In this document: piece by piece, positions 34,288 to 47,127 of the stretch
Position numbering within the stretch: the stretch's first letter is position 1
How the letters are laid out: the number at the start of each line of letters is the position of its first letter
Position numbers and translations under genes: made by a program
From: Gimesia chilikensis
GTDB lineage: Bacteria > Planctomycetota > Planctomycetia > Planctomycetales > Planctomycetaceae
NCBI RefSeq assembly: GCF_008329715.1
Contig: NZ_VTSR01000002.1
Location: 143,578-207,577 of the forward strand
Length of the DNA stretch: 64,000 nt
Direction of reading: 5' to 3'
Notes under the pieces: generated by a model
Seen by the model: only the letters and a program-made list of their open reading frames with translations
Told to the model about the DNA's origin: nothing
Database searches by the model: none

Positions 34288-35637
34288 TTATTTGCCGACA
34301 CAATACAGGTGCTTGTCCGAGCGGATAAACAGGTCGCCCCCATCGATGGCAGGCGAGGCGCTGAAATCTTCTTCGTCGCTTGTCAGACGATTGACGGCCA
34401 ACTGTTCCAGTTTGTCGCTGGCTTTAATCACGTACGTTTCACCGGAGCGGGAGACGAAATAGATTTTACCATCTGCGGCCACTGGCGAGGAATAATCACT
34501 GCCGCGGAAACCGCCGCCTCCCCGTCGTCCGCCAAAACCACCCCCCCTGGCAGGTTCTTCACTGGCCGTTGATCCGCTATCGGATTCCAGTCGGCCCCGG
34601 AAGATCCGTTCGCCCGTTTTGGCATCGATGCAGTTCACGATGCCGCGCGAGAAGAAATAGATGCGTCCGTCATAAAGGATCGGTGTTTCGATACGATTCG
34701 CATCCCGGCCCGACCAGAGCACGTTTGACTTGGTCACATCGCCACTGCCGTCTACCTTGACTGCGATCGATCCACCACCGCGTCCTTCAATGCCATACAC
34801 CACGCCGTCCTTGCCGGCGATTACACTGGAACAGTAAGTGTCTGTGTCCATGGCTTCGCAGTACCAGCGGAGTTTTCCATTTTCAGGATTCAGTCCCCAG
34901 ATTTCATAAGGGACGCCGATCACCAGGTCGGTCCGCTCCTGGTTGACGGGGACAACGATGGGAGTCCCCCAGGTGGCGTTGAAACCCGTTGATTCCTGGC
35001 GCCAGACCTCATTGCCGGTTTCCTTATTCAGGGCCACCATGGCTTCGCTTTCTGCAGAAGCAGTGACGATCAGCAGGTCTTTGTAGAGAATCGGACTGGA
35101 AGACGAGCCCCAGCGACGAGGATCAAGTTCATCTCCGATGATGGTCTGCCAGAGTTGCTTGCCTTCCATGTCGTACGCGACGGCTCCCGACTTGCCGAAA
35201 TAGGCGTAGACGTGTTTCCCGTCTGAAGTGGGAGTATGTGAGGCAAAGCCGTGTTCGGCGAACATGCCGGTATAGACATCTTCCGGGAGCACCGGTTTCA
35301 CGCTGCGATCCCAGAGTACTTTTCCGGTCTTGCGATCCAGACAGATCAGATGTCGTCTGAGATCTTTCTGATCTCCGGGCGGCTCATTCCGGCTCATCCC
35401 GTAGCCCGACCAGCAGGTGACAAACACTTTGTCACCCACAATGATCGGGCTGGATGAACCGGGACCTGGTAGAGCCACTTTCCATTTCAGGTTTTTCTGA
35501 CTACTCCACTCGGCAGGCGTAGCTTGTGTTTCGTCAGAAACACCCGATCCGTTTGGTCCCCGAAAACGCATCCAGTCTGCCTGAACGCTTGAGGAAATCA
35601 GCATCAACAAAGCGAAGACAGCAACGCGGGACTGCAT
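34288..35637 (-). CDS. Secreted PQQ-like beta-propeller protein
   Basis: The 449-residue protein has a signal peptide (VAVFALLMLISSSVQA) and PQQ-type propeller repeats, each with a W/G-rich blade: LKWKVALPGPGSSSPIIVGDKVF, GKVLWDRSVKPV, KQLWQTIIGDEL, GNEVWRQES and GKLRWYCEAM. It resembles the BamB-like and quinoprotein-type propellers common in planctomycetes. A glycine/arginine-rich insert (RGGGFGGRRGGGGFRGS) precedes the last blades. It has no obvious catalytic site and could be structural or scaffolding. The EF-hand gene lies 57 bases upstream on the same strand, so the two may be cotranscribed. Confidence 0.85.
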   Translation of the reverse strand: MQSRVAVFALLMLISSSVQADWMRFRGPNGSGVSDETQATPAEWSSQKNLKWKVALPGPGSSSPIIVGDKVFVTCWSGYGMSRNEPPGDQKDLRRHLICLDRKTGKVLWDRSVKPVLPEDVYTGMFAEHGFASHTPTSDGKHVYAYFGKSGAVAYDMEGKQLWQTIIGDELDPRRWGSSSSPILYKDLLIVTASAESEAMVALNKETGNEVWRQESTGFNATWGTPIVVPVNQERTDLVIGVPYEIWGLNPENGKLRWYCEAMDTDTYCSSVIAGKDGVVYGIEGRGGGSIAVKVDGSGDVTKSNVLWSGRDANRIETPILYDGRIYFFSRGIVNCIDAKTGERIFRGRLESDSGSTASEEPARGGGFGGRRGGGGFRGSDYSSPVAADGKIYFVSRSGETYVIKASDKLEQLAVNRLTSDEEDFSASPAIDGGDLFIRSDKHLYCVGK

Positions 35638-35694
35638 AAAATCGTCCTTTGAAAAACAGGATGCGCTGGTGAACCAGACGGAAACAATGGGTCT

Positions 35695-36423
35695 TTAATT
35701 ATCAGAGTTGTCCGATTCGGGGCGTTTCGGGCGATCGCCGTCTGAGTTGCGACGTCCCCGATCACCACCACGGTCACCACGATCTCCACCACGCGAGCGG
35801 AAGCGGGCGTTGAACTGTTCTGCAGTTTTAGTCAGTTCTGCTTTATCCAGCGCCTTGTCCTTGTTGGTGTCGATGTTGTCGAACATTCTCTGCATACGTT
35901 CGGGAAGCTCGTCCTTGGTAATTTTCCCGTCTTTGTTTTTGTCGTTGGCCATCATGCGTTCCACGAAGTCCCCGCCACCATCGCCATCGCGACGTCCGAA
36001 GCCACCACCGAATCCGCCACCAGGACCACGACGATCGCCATCACGACGGCCAAAGTTACCGAAGTCGGGACGCAGTTCTTCCTGTGACAGTTTACCGTCT
36101 TTATCTTTGTCCAGTTTTTTCAGCGAAGCGGTGGCGTTTTCCATCTCTTCTTTGGAGATTTCGCCGTCTTTGTTGACGTCCAGAACGACGAAAATCGGGA
36201 GCATCATCATGAAATTGCCGCGTCCGCCCGGACCACGATCACGCGGCCCTCGTTCACCATCACGTGGCCCACGTTCCCCATCACGGGGACCCCGTTCACG
36301 ACCTTCGGGGCGATTACCACGCTCGGGACGGTCTCCTCCTTCAGGAGGTTGAGCTGAAAGCATGCTTGTGGCACTGATAGCGAGCAGGGTCGTGCCAACT
36401 GAAAGTAGACGAGTCAAACGCAT
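35695..36423 (-). CDS. Secreted EF-hand protein with Arg/Gly-rich linker
   Basis: The 242-residue protein has a signal peptide ([19 protein letters not shown]) followed by an Arg/Gly/Glu/Pro-rich linker with repeated ERGPRDG units. At least four EF-hand loops then follow: [36 protein letters not shown] and [12 protein letters not shown]. All four have Asp at loop position 1 and Glu at position 12. Another Arg/Gly-rich, disordered tail ends the chain. It should bind calcium outside the cytoplasm. Such proteins are common in planctomycetes, but their role is unknown. Confidence 0.87.
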   Translation of the reverse strand: MRLTRLLSVGTTLLAISATSMLSAQPPEGGDRPERGNRPEGRERGPRDGERGPRDGERGPRDRGPGGRGNFMMMLPIFVVLDVNKDGEISKEEMENATASLKKLDKDKDGKLSQEELRPDFGNFGRRDGDRRGPGGGFGGGFGRRDGDGGGDFVERMMANDKNKDGKITKDELPERMQRMFDNIDTNKDKALDKAELTKTAEQFNARFRSRGGDRGDRGGDRGRRNSDGDRPKRPESDNSDN

Positions 36424-36744
36424 CTGAGAGTCTCCGAACTGGAAATTAGAAATGTTAAGTTGATTCTATCAACAAGGTTATAGAAAAGACTGTCGAAAGG
36501 GGGCAGACGAAGTTCTGCCCGATCTTGCCAGTCTTAACGTAACTGCTGGAACTCAAGCTACAAAGATCAAACACGGAAGACGAGAAAATGTTTCGAAAAA
36601 CTCGTCTTTCACCAGAATTTCATCGAGTTCGAAAGATGACTCCAAAGTCAGCTGATTTAAACAAAAAAACGCCCGCAGTCAGCCTGCGGGCGTTGGTCTC
36701 TGCGATTCGTGCTGAAGTGATCAGTGTTCCTCAGCTGAATCCGA
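36424..36744. other. Intergenic region with terminator
   Basis: No gene is supported. The region carries a clear intrinsic terminator of the leftward Gfo/Idh gene (36662-36693). The left part should hold the promoter of the EF-hand gene. Confidence 0.55.
36662..36693 (-). terminator. Intrinsic terminator of the Gfo/Idh gene
   Basis: ACGCCCGCAG at 36669-36678 pairs with CTGCGGGCGT at 36684-36693 around a TCAGC loop. On the minus strand a run of T follows the stem (the A run at 36663-36669). It is 52 bases beyond the Gfo/Idh stop. Confidence 0.88.
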
Positions 36745-38073
36745 TTATTTAAAAGCGGTGATACCCGGCATGGCGACGGGCGGTACCGGCATCGGGCCCC
36801 ACTCGTAGCTTGCGGGGGTCAGGTCTTCCTGCGAATTCATGGCTTCGTCCCAGGTAATGCTCTTACCGGTATAGGCAGCCATACGACCCATGATCGCCAG
36901 CATGGTGCTCTTGGTCATGTAGTCACCATTGTTGATCGGGTTACCGGAGCGGATGCTTTCGAAGAATTCATCGTGCTCGACCTGATACATGTTCTTGCTT
37001 TTGTCGCGGAACTGCCAGGTCTTTTCCCCTTTGGGATCATAGATACGATGCTTGAAGACATCGACGCGTCCCTTGGTGCCGAAGACGTGGTCTGAAACAT
37101 CGACAGCACAACCATCCTGCTGACGGCAGCGGCTGAAGCCTTTGACACCGTTGGGGTATTCGTAGACGATTGCGAAGTGGTCGTAAATGTGACCATACTC
37201 TTTACCGGTACGTGTCTGGCGGCCACCAGTACCACTGCAGGAGATCGGAGTTTCATCTTTCATTGTCCAGGCCATCTTATCCAGGCTGTGGACATGCTGT
37301 TCGGTGTTGAAGTCACCGGACAACCAGGTGAAATAGAGCCAGTTGCGCATCTGCCATTCCATGTCGCTCCATTCCGGCTCCCGCTTGAACATCCACAGAC
37401 CGCGGGTGTTGTAGCTGCACTGGATTGCCATCACATCGCCGACGGCCCCTTCATGAATCTGTTTGAAGGTTTCCCGCATGCCCTGGTGATAGCGCCAGCA
37501 GAGACCGGAAACGATCGACAGATTTTTCTCTTTGGCCAGTTTGCAGGTTTCCATGACGGAACGAACGCCCGGTGCGTCGACGGCGACCGGCTTTTCAGCG
37601 AAGACGTGTTTTCCTGCTTCAATCGCGGCCCGCAACTGCATGGGGCGGAAGTGAGGCGGCGTGGTCAGCAGAACCACGTCCACACAGTCGATGACTTTCT
37701 GATAGGAATCAAAGCCGACGAATTTATGATCCGCGTCGACCTGCACCTGCTCGCCAACCGGATTCTTTTTCAGGTTCTTATAACTCTTGTCCAGATGATC
37801 GTAGAATGTGTCACCCATCGCGACCAGTCTGGCGTTTTTATCAGCGGCAAGTGCCTGGGCGGCTGCCCCGGTTCCACGACCACCACAGCCCACCAGACCA
37901 ACGCGGATTTCATCGCTGCCGGCGGCAAATACACTGGATTGCAGTGCGGCTGAGGGAGATGTTCCAGCAAAGACGCTGCCTGTCAGAGTCGATGCAGCGA
38001 CGGCTGCAGAACTGGATTTGATGAAATCACGACGCGTCGTCGACGCGGGAGTTGGAGTCTTTTCAGTATTCAT
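36745..38073 (-). CDS. Gfo/Idh/MocA family oxidoreductase, Tat-exported
   Basis: The 442-residue protein starts with a twin-arginine signal (TRRDFIKSSSAAVAASTLTG), typical of planctomycete family members. A Rossmann domain follows with VGLVGCGGRGTGAAAQAL, and EKPVAVD, the sugar-dehydrogenase signature, follows near residue 160. The C-terminal alpha/beta domain is of normal length. It would act on a sugar or derivative in the periplasm or cell compartment. The substrate is unknown. It is monocistronic, with its own terminator downstream. Confidence 0.9.
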   Translation of the reverse strand: MNTEKTPTPASTTRRDFIKSSSAAVAASTLTGSVFAGTSPSAALQSSVFAAGSDEIRVGLVGCGGRGTGAAAQALAADKNARLVAMGDTFYDHLDKSYKNLKKNPVGEQVQVDADHKFVGFDSYQKVIDCVDVVLLTTPPHFRPMQLRAAIEAGKHVFAEKPVAVDAPGVRSVMETCKLAKEKNLSIVSGLCWRYHQGMRETFKQIHEGAVGDVMAIQCSYNTRGLWMFKREPEWSDMEWQMRNWLYFTWLSGDFNTEQHVHSLDKMAWTMKDETPISCSGTGGRQTRTGKEYGHIYDHFAIVYEYPNGVKGFSRCRQQDGCAVDVSDHVFGTKGRVDVFKHRIYDPKGEKTWQFRDKSKNMYQVEHDEFFESIRSGNPINNGDYMTKSTMLAIMGRMAAYTGKSITWDEAMNSQEDLTPASYEWGPMPVPPVAMPGITAFK

Positions 38074-38214
38074 AAGAGGATCCTGAGTTAATTAGTTTCA
38101 TTACAAAATTGATGCTTTAGGATACCATGGCGGCTACTCTGTTTACGAGGCAAAAATGCGATCTGCTGGTAGTTTTTTGCAGAGCCTTGAACTCGTGAAC
38201 AGATTACGCGTTGT

Positions 38215-38841
38215 TTACTGAGTGAGCCGGTCGATATGTTCGCGACCAAACCGCTGCAGGCTGGCTGCACCAAGATTCACATAATGCTGCCAGGTGGCCT
38301 GCAGGCGTTCCTGTTGTTGTGGCGTGAGTACTTTGATCTGGCGGGCAGGACAGCCGGCCCAGAGTGTTCCAGGGGGCACATGGATGCCTTCCCGTACCAG
38401 CGCTCCTGCGGCGATTAACGCACCTTTTCCAATGACACAGCGGCTGAGGACCGTGGCGCAAATCGCGATCATGGCATCGTCTTCCACCACAGAGCCATGC
38501 ACGATGGCCGCGTGTCCTAGCGTGACGCGGTTTCCCAGGATACAGGGATGTCCATAATCGGTGTGCAGCACTGAGCCGTCCTGCACGTTCGTCTCTTCGC
38601 CAACTTCGATGTATTCCAGGTCCCCTCGTAAGACGCACTGATGCCAGACTGTGCTGCGGGCTTTGAGCCGCACGCGTCCCGTGACGATGGCATCGGGAGT
38701 CACCCAGGCGGTTGGATCGATGACCGGATAGGAGTGCAGCGCTTCCCAGTCACAGTCGACATCAGGATAAGGCAGCTCCGGAGGCGTCGGGATGCTGTCT
38801 GCTTTGAGAGGCCATTCTGGTGATGATTCATGGTTGTTCAT
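38215..38841 (-). CDS. Gamma-carbonic-anhydrase-like hexapeptide protein
   Basis: The 208-residue protein has a left-handed beta-helix of hexapeptide repeats: VIDPTAWVTPDAIVTGRVRL, VWHQCVLRGDLEYIEVG, NVQDGSVLHTDYGHPCILG and VTLGHAAIVHG. The three histidines of HTD, GHA and VHG are the zinc ligands. Family members include gamma carbonic anhydrases and acyltransferase-like relatives. I chose the ATG at 38841 because GGAGG lies nine bases upstream; an ATG at 38871 would add ten residues and overlap the EamA gene more. It is coupled to that gene upstream. Confidence 0.88.
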   Translation of the reverse strand: MNNHESSPEWPLKADSIPTPPELPYPDVDCDWEALHSYPVIDPTAWVTPDAIVTGRVRLKARSTVWHQCVLRGDLEYIEVGEETNVQDGSVLHTDYGHPCILGNRVTLGHAAIVHGSVVEDDAMIAICATVLSRCVIGKGALIAAGALVREGIHVPPGTLWAGCPARQIKVLTPQQQERLQATWQHYVNLGAASLQRFGREHIDRLTQ

Positions 38842-39928
38842 GCGAGCTGACCTCCGGTTGCGTCGTGTCATCTGGTGACGTCTTGGAAAGTGAACTGTTG
38901 GGGATCGCGGGGCGTTTCTTCTCCATCAGGAACAGACCGCCGATCGTCAGCGCCGTTCCGCTCAAGAGCCAGACCGTCAGTTTTTCATCAAAGAAGAAGA
39001 CGCCGGCAAACGCAGCCATCGCGGTCTGCGAGGCATTGAGCAGGTTGACCCGTGTGACCGTGAGGTGCTTCATGGACGCCCCAATGGCAAAGAAGGCGAT
39101 GGCATTCATGATGCCGCCCACCAGCATGACCAGGTATTGCCAGGGAGTCGTGATCCACAGGATTTCGATGCCGAGTCGATAGAAGGCCACGCCACTCAGA
39201 CAGACCATGCCGGTCGTGCTGATCAGTACCAGTGACGCGGAGATCGACATCTCTCCGCGCACGCTACCCCGAATCATGACCCCACCGGCTCCATACGCGC
39301 AGCCGGCCACACAGGCAACAAAGATGGTCAGAGCAACCGTCACCATTGACCGTGTATGGTGCTCCATGTGTTCGAATACAGATTCTTCCGCCTGGTGCGC
39401 TCCCAGACTGAGCACGACAATGGCAGCCGTCAGGATGACCATTGACGCAAACATGCGCGGGGTAATCGACTCTTCCAGGAACAGGCGCCCCAGGATGGCC
39501 CCGGTGGCGAGCAGGGTTGCAAAACAGAGTGGAACCGTGAAGGCCAGTCCGCCCAGGCTCAGCGACCATTGAAACATGACGTTCCCGCCGAACTGCATGA
39601 GCAGCCCAGTCAGAATCAGGGGAATCACCAGTCGCCGGGGAGGCAGAGCCGGTAAGCCTTTAGAACCGCGATAGGCGACCAGCGTCCAGCCCACGATGGT
39701 CGCTGGAACGGATTTCAACGCGGAGATCCAGATGGCCCAGTCGGCGTTATTGTCGACCGCGGCTTCCCGTAGTGAGATGTTGGCAGCAGTGTAGGCCAGC
39801 GCAGAAAGCAACCCGAACAGTGTGCCTTTGACTACGGGAGACAAGCCTTCGCTCGCCTGCTTCTCACTCTGAGCTGTCGCGGCGGATTCAGAAGGGTTCG
39901 CTGAAGACGCGTTAGAAATCTTGTTCAC
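38828..39928 (-). CDS. EamA-family drug/metabolite transporter
   Basis: The 366-residue membrane protein has ten predicted helices in two EamA repeats (GTLFGLLSALAYTAANI and WTLVAYRG in the first half; MVTVALTIFVACVAGCAYGAGGVM and LVMLVGGIMNAIAFFAIGASM in the second). Both termini are polar, with a Ser/Ala-rich N-terminus and a Thr/Ser/Pro-rich C-terminus. The substrate is not known. Its start overlaps the stop of the YacG gene by 17 bases, and its stop overlaps the gamma-anhydrase-like gene, so the three form one leftward unit. Confidence 0.87.
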   Translation of the reverse strand: MNKISNASSANPSESAATAQSEKQASEGLSPVVKGTLFGLLSALAYTAANISLREAAVDNNADWAIWISALKSVPATIVGWTLVAYRGSKGLPALPPRRLVIPLILTGLLMQFGGNVMFQWSLSLGGLAFTVPLCFATLLATGAILGRLFLEESITPRMFASMVILTAAIVVLSLGAHQAEESVFEHMEHHTRSMVTVALTIFVACVAGCAYGAGGVMIRGSVRGEMSISASLVLISTTGMVCLSGVAFYRLGIEILWITTPWQYLVMLVGGIMNAIAFFAIGASMKHLTVTRVNLLNASQTAMAAFAGVFFFDEKLTVWLLSGTALTIGGLFLMEKKRPAIPNSSLSKTSPDDTTQPEVSSHEQP

Positions 39929-40121
39929 CCTCTTGCTCCAGGCGCTGCAATTCGATCAGCCGCGGATCCAGATCTTCCACAATGGCATAGCGTCCATCAG
40001 ACCAGCGGAAGAAATCGACATCCCGGCACTTCTTGCTGCAGAATGGAAAAGCAGACTGGTCGTCACCAGCTTTTGTAGTGACGACCTTGCGGCAAATGGG
40101 GCAGGTTTGAGGTTGGATCAT
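39912..40121 (-). CDS. yacG: DNA gyrase inhibitor YacG-type zinc protein
   Basis: The 69-residue protein has the YacG zinc knuckle: CPICRK at residues 7-12, FPFCSKKCRDVDFFRW at 26-41 giving four cysteines, and a short acidic tail (LEQEGEQDF). YacG binds zinc and has been described as a DNA gyrase inhibitor. It lies downstream of the FmdB gene, with an 80-base gap, and its stop overlaps the EamA gene start. Confidence 0.87.
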   Translation of the reverse strand: MIQPQTCPICRKVVTTKAGDDQSAFPFCSKKCRDVDFFRWSDGRYAIVEDLDPRLIELQRLEQEGEQDF

Positions 40122-40200
40122 GGGAGCCTCAGACGAATAGAGTAGCTGAATCGGCGTCTGATTCTCTTATAGATCATTCCCGGTCAAATTTCAAAGGTAA

Positions 40201-40500
40201 TCAGGAATCCTTGGAACCGCTCTTGGAAGAGGATCCGGAATCGCTGCTGGAACTTTTGGATTCCGAACTGGCGGACTGTGCTTTTGAGTCGGCTGCAGCT
40301 GCTTTTTTGTAAGAACTGCTGCGGTAATCCGTTTCGTAAAAACCGCTACCCTTGAAAATGATACCGCCGCCGGCACCAATGATGCGTTTGGCTTTCAGCT
40401 TGCCACACTCCGGACATTTACGAAGTGGCTTGGCAGTGATGGACTGAAACACTTCCCACTGGTGATGACACTGGGAGCATTCGTAATCGTACGTTGGCAT
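40201..40500 (-). CDS. FmdB-family zinc-ribbon protein
   Basis: The 99-residue protein begins MPTYDYECSQCHHQWEVFQS, the FmdB zinc-ribbon opening. A second CxxC follows in KCPECGKLKAKR, then GGGIIFKGSGFYETDYR. The C-terminal half is a Ser/Lys/Ala-rich disordered tail (SSESKSSSSDSGSSSKSGS), which is longer than in most members. Its partner is not known. It lies 40 bases downstream of grpE on the same strand and may be cotranscribed with the chaperone genes. Confidence 0.9.
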   Translation of the reverse strand: MPTYDYECSQCHHQWEVFQSITAKPLRKCPECGKLKAKRIIGAGGGIIFKGSGFYETDYRSSSYKKAAAADSKAQSASSESKSSSSDSGSSSKSGSKDS

Positions 40501-40540
40501 CTTTCGATTCTCTCAAAAAACAGTGAATGTAGAATACTGA

Positions 40541-41098
40541 TCAGTTTTCAGCAGGTCCCGAGGAGACAATCACTTTACTCGGACGCACCACCCGGTCGTT
40601 CAGGATAAAGCCCTGCTCCAGTTCCTGGATAACAGTCATCGATGGATATTCGTCAGAAGGCATCTGCTGCAATGCTTCGTGCAGGTTCGGATCGAAGGGC
40701 TGCCCGACCGCTTCAATGGCTTTGACATTATTTTTCGCGAAGACATCCAGGATCTGCTTGGCCACCATTTCGACACCGAGCTTCAGGTCGTTGACGTTGT
40801 CTGCGTTTTCAGCAGCTTCCACGGCCCGTTTCAGGTTATCCAGTGCGGGGAGCATGTCCTGTACAAAAGGAGCTGCCGCGTATTGACGCAGTTCAGCCAG
40901 TTCCCGCTGATGACGTTTGCGTGTGTTATCCAGCTCAGCCTGGGAACGCAGAAAACGGTTCTGGTTTTCGTCGCGTTCAGCCAGAGCGGTTTCGAGTTGT
41001 GTTTCGACTGAGGTTGAGCTCTCTACTGCTTCCGTTTCGGCTGCAGCAGATTCCTGTGTCTGATTCTGAATGTCTTCTGGTTGTTCCTGATCTGTCAT
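40541..41098 (-). CDS. grpE: GrpE nucleotide exchange factor
   Basis: GrpE speeds ADP release from DnaK. The 185-residue product has an acidic, disordered start, a long coiled coil (about residues 45-90: RFLRSQAELDNTRKRHQRELAEL), and the beta domain with NVKAIEAVGQPFDPNLHEALQQM and GFILNDRVVRPSKVIVS. Length and layout are normal. It follows dnaJ by 86 bases on the same strand. dnaK itself was not found in the window. Confidence 0.95.
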   Translation of the reverse strand: MTDQEQPEDIQNQTQESAAAETEAVESSTSVETQLETALAERDENQNRFLRSQAELDNTRKRHQRELAELRQYAAAPFVQDMLPALDNLKRAVEAAENADNVNDLKLGVEMVAKQILDVFAKNNVKAIEAVGQPFDPNLHEALQQMPSDEYPSMTVIQELEQGFILNDRVVRPSKVIVSSGPAEN

Positions 41099-41184
41099 GC
41101 TTCTGACCTGTAACTTACTCTATCTATTAAAATTGAGAAGATGAATCGTTGAAAACGATCTCGACTGTGATTAACCAATTCTGA

Positions 41185-42321
41185 TTATTCAGCGTGCGTG
41201 AAATATTCCTTGAGTTTATCGAAGAACGAAACCCGACTCGGGCTGCGATGCTTGGAAACTTCCGTGTGTTCGATTTCAGCCAGTTCCCGGAGCAGTTCTT
41301 CTTCCCGCTCCGAAATTTTACGAGGTACATCAATCTGCACGATCACATGCAGATCTCCGCGTCGTCCGCCATGCGGATTCGGCATACCCAGTCCCTTCAG
41401 GCGGTAGACTTCACCCGGCTGTGTTCCGGCTTTGATCTTCAGTTCGTGCCGTCCTTCCAGGGTCGGAATTTCAATCTCGGCCCCCAGAACCGCCTGGGTA
41501 TAGGTAATCGGCACATGACAGCTCAGTTCCTGCTCCTGGCGACGGAACAAGGGATGTTCATCGACGCTGACGACAACATACAGATCACCGCGGGGGCCGC
41601 CGTTCTGGCCCGGGTTGCCTTCGCCTCTCAGGCAGAGCTGCATACCGTTATCAATTCCGGGAGGGACTTTGATATCCAGTGTGATTTCCTTGGCGATGCG
41701 TCCATCACCGCGACAGTCCGAACATTTTTCGACAATCACCTGTCCGGCACCGCGACAACGGGGACAAGTCGTCTGGACGCGGAAAAAGCCCTGAGACTGC
41801 ACAACCTGGCCGGCTCCGCCACAGTAATCACATTCCTGGGGATCGGTTCCCGGTTTGGCTCCAGAGCCGTGGCAGGTTTCACAGGGCTCCTGACGCATGA
41901 TCTGGATTTCGCGCTCGCAACCTGAAGCTGCTTCCAGCAGATCAATCTCGATTTTGGTTCGCAGGCTTTCACCCTGACGTGGACGATTTCCCCCGCGAGT
42001 GGAACCGCCGCGGAAGCCGAACCCTTCAAACAGGTCTCCGAATGCGCTGAAGATATCAGACACATCGTGGAACTGATGCCCGCCCCCCGCGCCAAAATCG
42101 GCGGCATGTCCGTAGCGGTCGTAGTGGGCCCGTTTTTGATCGTCGCCCAGAACTTCGAAGGCTTCCGCTGCTTCCTTGAACCGTTTGATGGCTTCTTCGT
42201 CACCCGGGTTACGGTCCGGGTGATTGGCGAGCGCCATCTTCTTGTAGGCTTTTTTTATCTCAACAGTGGTCACGTCGCGCGATACGCCGAGAACTTCATA
42301 ATAATCGCGTTTCGTTGCCAT
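41185..42321 (-). CDS. dnaJ: DnaJ co-chaperone, type I
   Basis: DnaJ delivers substrates to DnaK and stimulates its ATPase. The 378-residue product has all the type-I parts: J domain ([13 protein letters not shown], with the HPD motif in [12 protein letters not shown]), a Gly/Phe-rich linker ([14 protein letters not shown]), four zinc-finger CxxCxGxG repeats ([32 protein letters not shown]), and the C-terminal domains. Length is normal. It starts 92 bases beyond the terminator that ends groEL, so it opens a separate transcript with grpE. Confidence 0.96.
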   Translation of the reverse strand: MATKRDYYEVLGVSRDVTTVEIKKAYKKMALANHPDRNPGDEEAIKRFKEAAEAFEVLGDDQKRAHYDRYGHAADFGAGGGHQFHDVSDIFSAFGDLFEGFGFRGGSTRGGNRPRQGESLRTKIEIDLLEAASGCEREIQIMRQEPCETCHGSGAKPGTDPQECDYCGGAGQVVQSQGFFRVQTTCPRCRGAGQVIVEKCSDCRGDGRIAKEITLDIKVPPGIDNGMQLCLRGEGNPGQNGGPRGDLYVVVSVDEHPLFRRQEQELSCHVPITYTQAVLGAEIEIPTLEGRHELKIKAGTQPGEVYRLKGLGMPNPHGGRRGDLHVIVQIDVPRKISEREEELLRELAEIEHTEVSKHRSPSRVSFFDKLKEYFTHAE

Positions 42322-42410
42322 AAATACAAACTCATCATTTTAAAGTAGCGAAATATCTCCGGTCCGCTGCGGAGGAATTTCGGTTTCAAACAGCTCAATC
42401 AGAACTGAAA

Positions 42411-42440
42411 AAAACGGGCCACCTTATTTCGGCGGCCCGT
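42411..42440 (-). terminator. Intrinsic terminator of the groES-groEL unit
   Basis: ACGGGCC at 42414-42420 pairs with GGCCCGT at 42434-42440, with a few further pairs inside. On the minus strand the stem is followed by a run of T (A run at 42408-42414). It is 57 bases beyond the groEL stop, separating it from dnaJ. Confidence 0.82.
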
Positions 42441-42496
42441 CTGAGATTACATCATTTCGTCTGAGTTCGAGATTCGATTTCAGACTGCAGCCGAAA

Positions 42497-44116
<1,620 letters not shown>

Positions 44117-44217
44117 GCTTATTGACTCCTCTGTTTAACAGGAACGAACATTTGATCGGATTGCTCCGTTCTCCCCTGCGTGATTTTGGTTTGAATTAGA
44201 CTCTCAACTCAGAGCAG

Positions 44218-44247
44218 AGACTGAAGTGCCGTGGGCACGTTCAGTCT
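44218..44247 (-). promoter_or_regulatory. Stem-loop between groES and groEL
   Basis: AGACTGAAGTGCC at 44218-44230 pairs with GGCACGTTCAGTCT at 44234-44247, leaving one bulged base, across a three-base loop. No T tract follows on the minus strand, so it is more likely an mRNA processing or stability element, or a heat-responsive structure, than a terminator. Confidence 0.4.
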
Positions 44248-44277
44248 CAGTCCGGTATTCCGATAAAAGAACGTTCT

Positions 44278-44568
44278 TTATTTCATGATCTTGGCGAGAA
44301 TGTCGCTCTCGCGCAGAATCTTGACTTCCTTGCCGGAAACTTCAATGTCGGTTCCGCCGTATTTGCCGTACAGAACTTCGTCGCCGACTTCAACGGCAAC
44401 CGGGCAGCGTTCGCCGCTTTCCAGCAGACGTCCGGGACCAACGGCGATCACAGTGCCACTTTGTGGCTTTTCCTGTGCCGTGTCAGGCAGCACGATACCA
44501 CCGGCAGTGGTTTCTTCAGCAACATTGGGTTCAATAACAATACGGTCATCAAGGGGATTCAGTTCCAT
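44278..44568 (-). CDS. groES: GroES co-chaperonin
   Basis: GroES caps the chaperonin cavity. The 96-residue product has the normal layout: [26 protein letters not shown] with the mobile loop (EETTAGGIV), then [17 protein letters not shown] and [23 protein letters not shown]. It is between the two groEL genes; the gap to the upstream groEL (44709) is 140 bases, and to the downstream one (44116) 161 bases. Confidence 0.96.
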   Translation of the reverse strand: MELNPLDDRIVIEPNVAEETTAGGIVLPDTAQEKPQSGTVIAVGPGRLLESGERCPVAVEVGDEVLYGKYGGTDIEVSGKEVKILRESDILAKIMK

Positions 44569-44708
44569 TAAGTTAACTCCCGATTATTCCAGTAAGTCTG
44601 GTTGTATTTGTGAAGCCGGGATTCAGACCCGGTATAAATTGTTACAAACAACAGGCGGAGCCCGGTACAGGCCCCCCATCGATCTGCAGAGAGATCGACG
44701 ATACGAGA

Positions 44709-47127
<2,419 letters not shown>

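Noticed and set aside
37177..37953. Rightward 258-codon frame
   Set aside because: It is antisense to the Gfo/Idh gene, which has a Tat signal and Rossmann motif.
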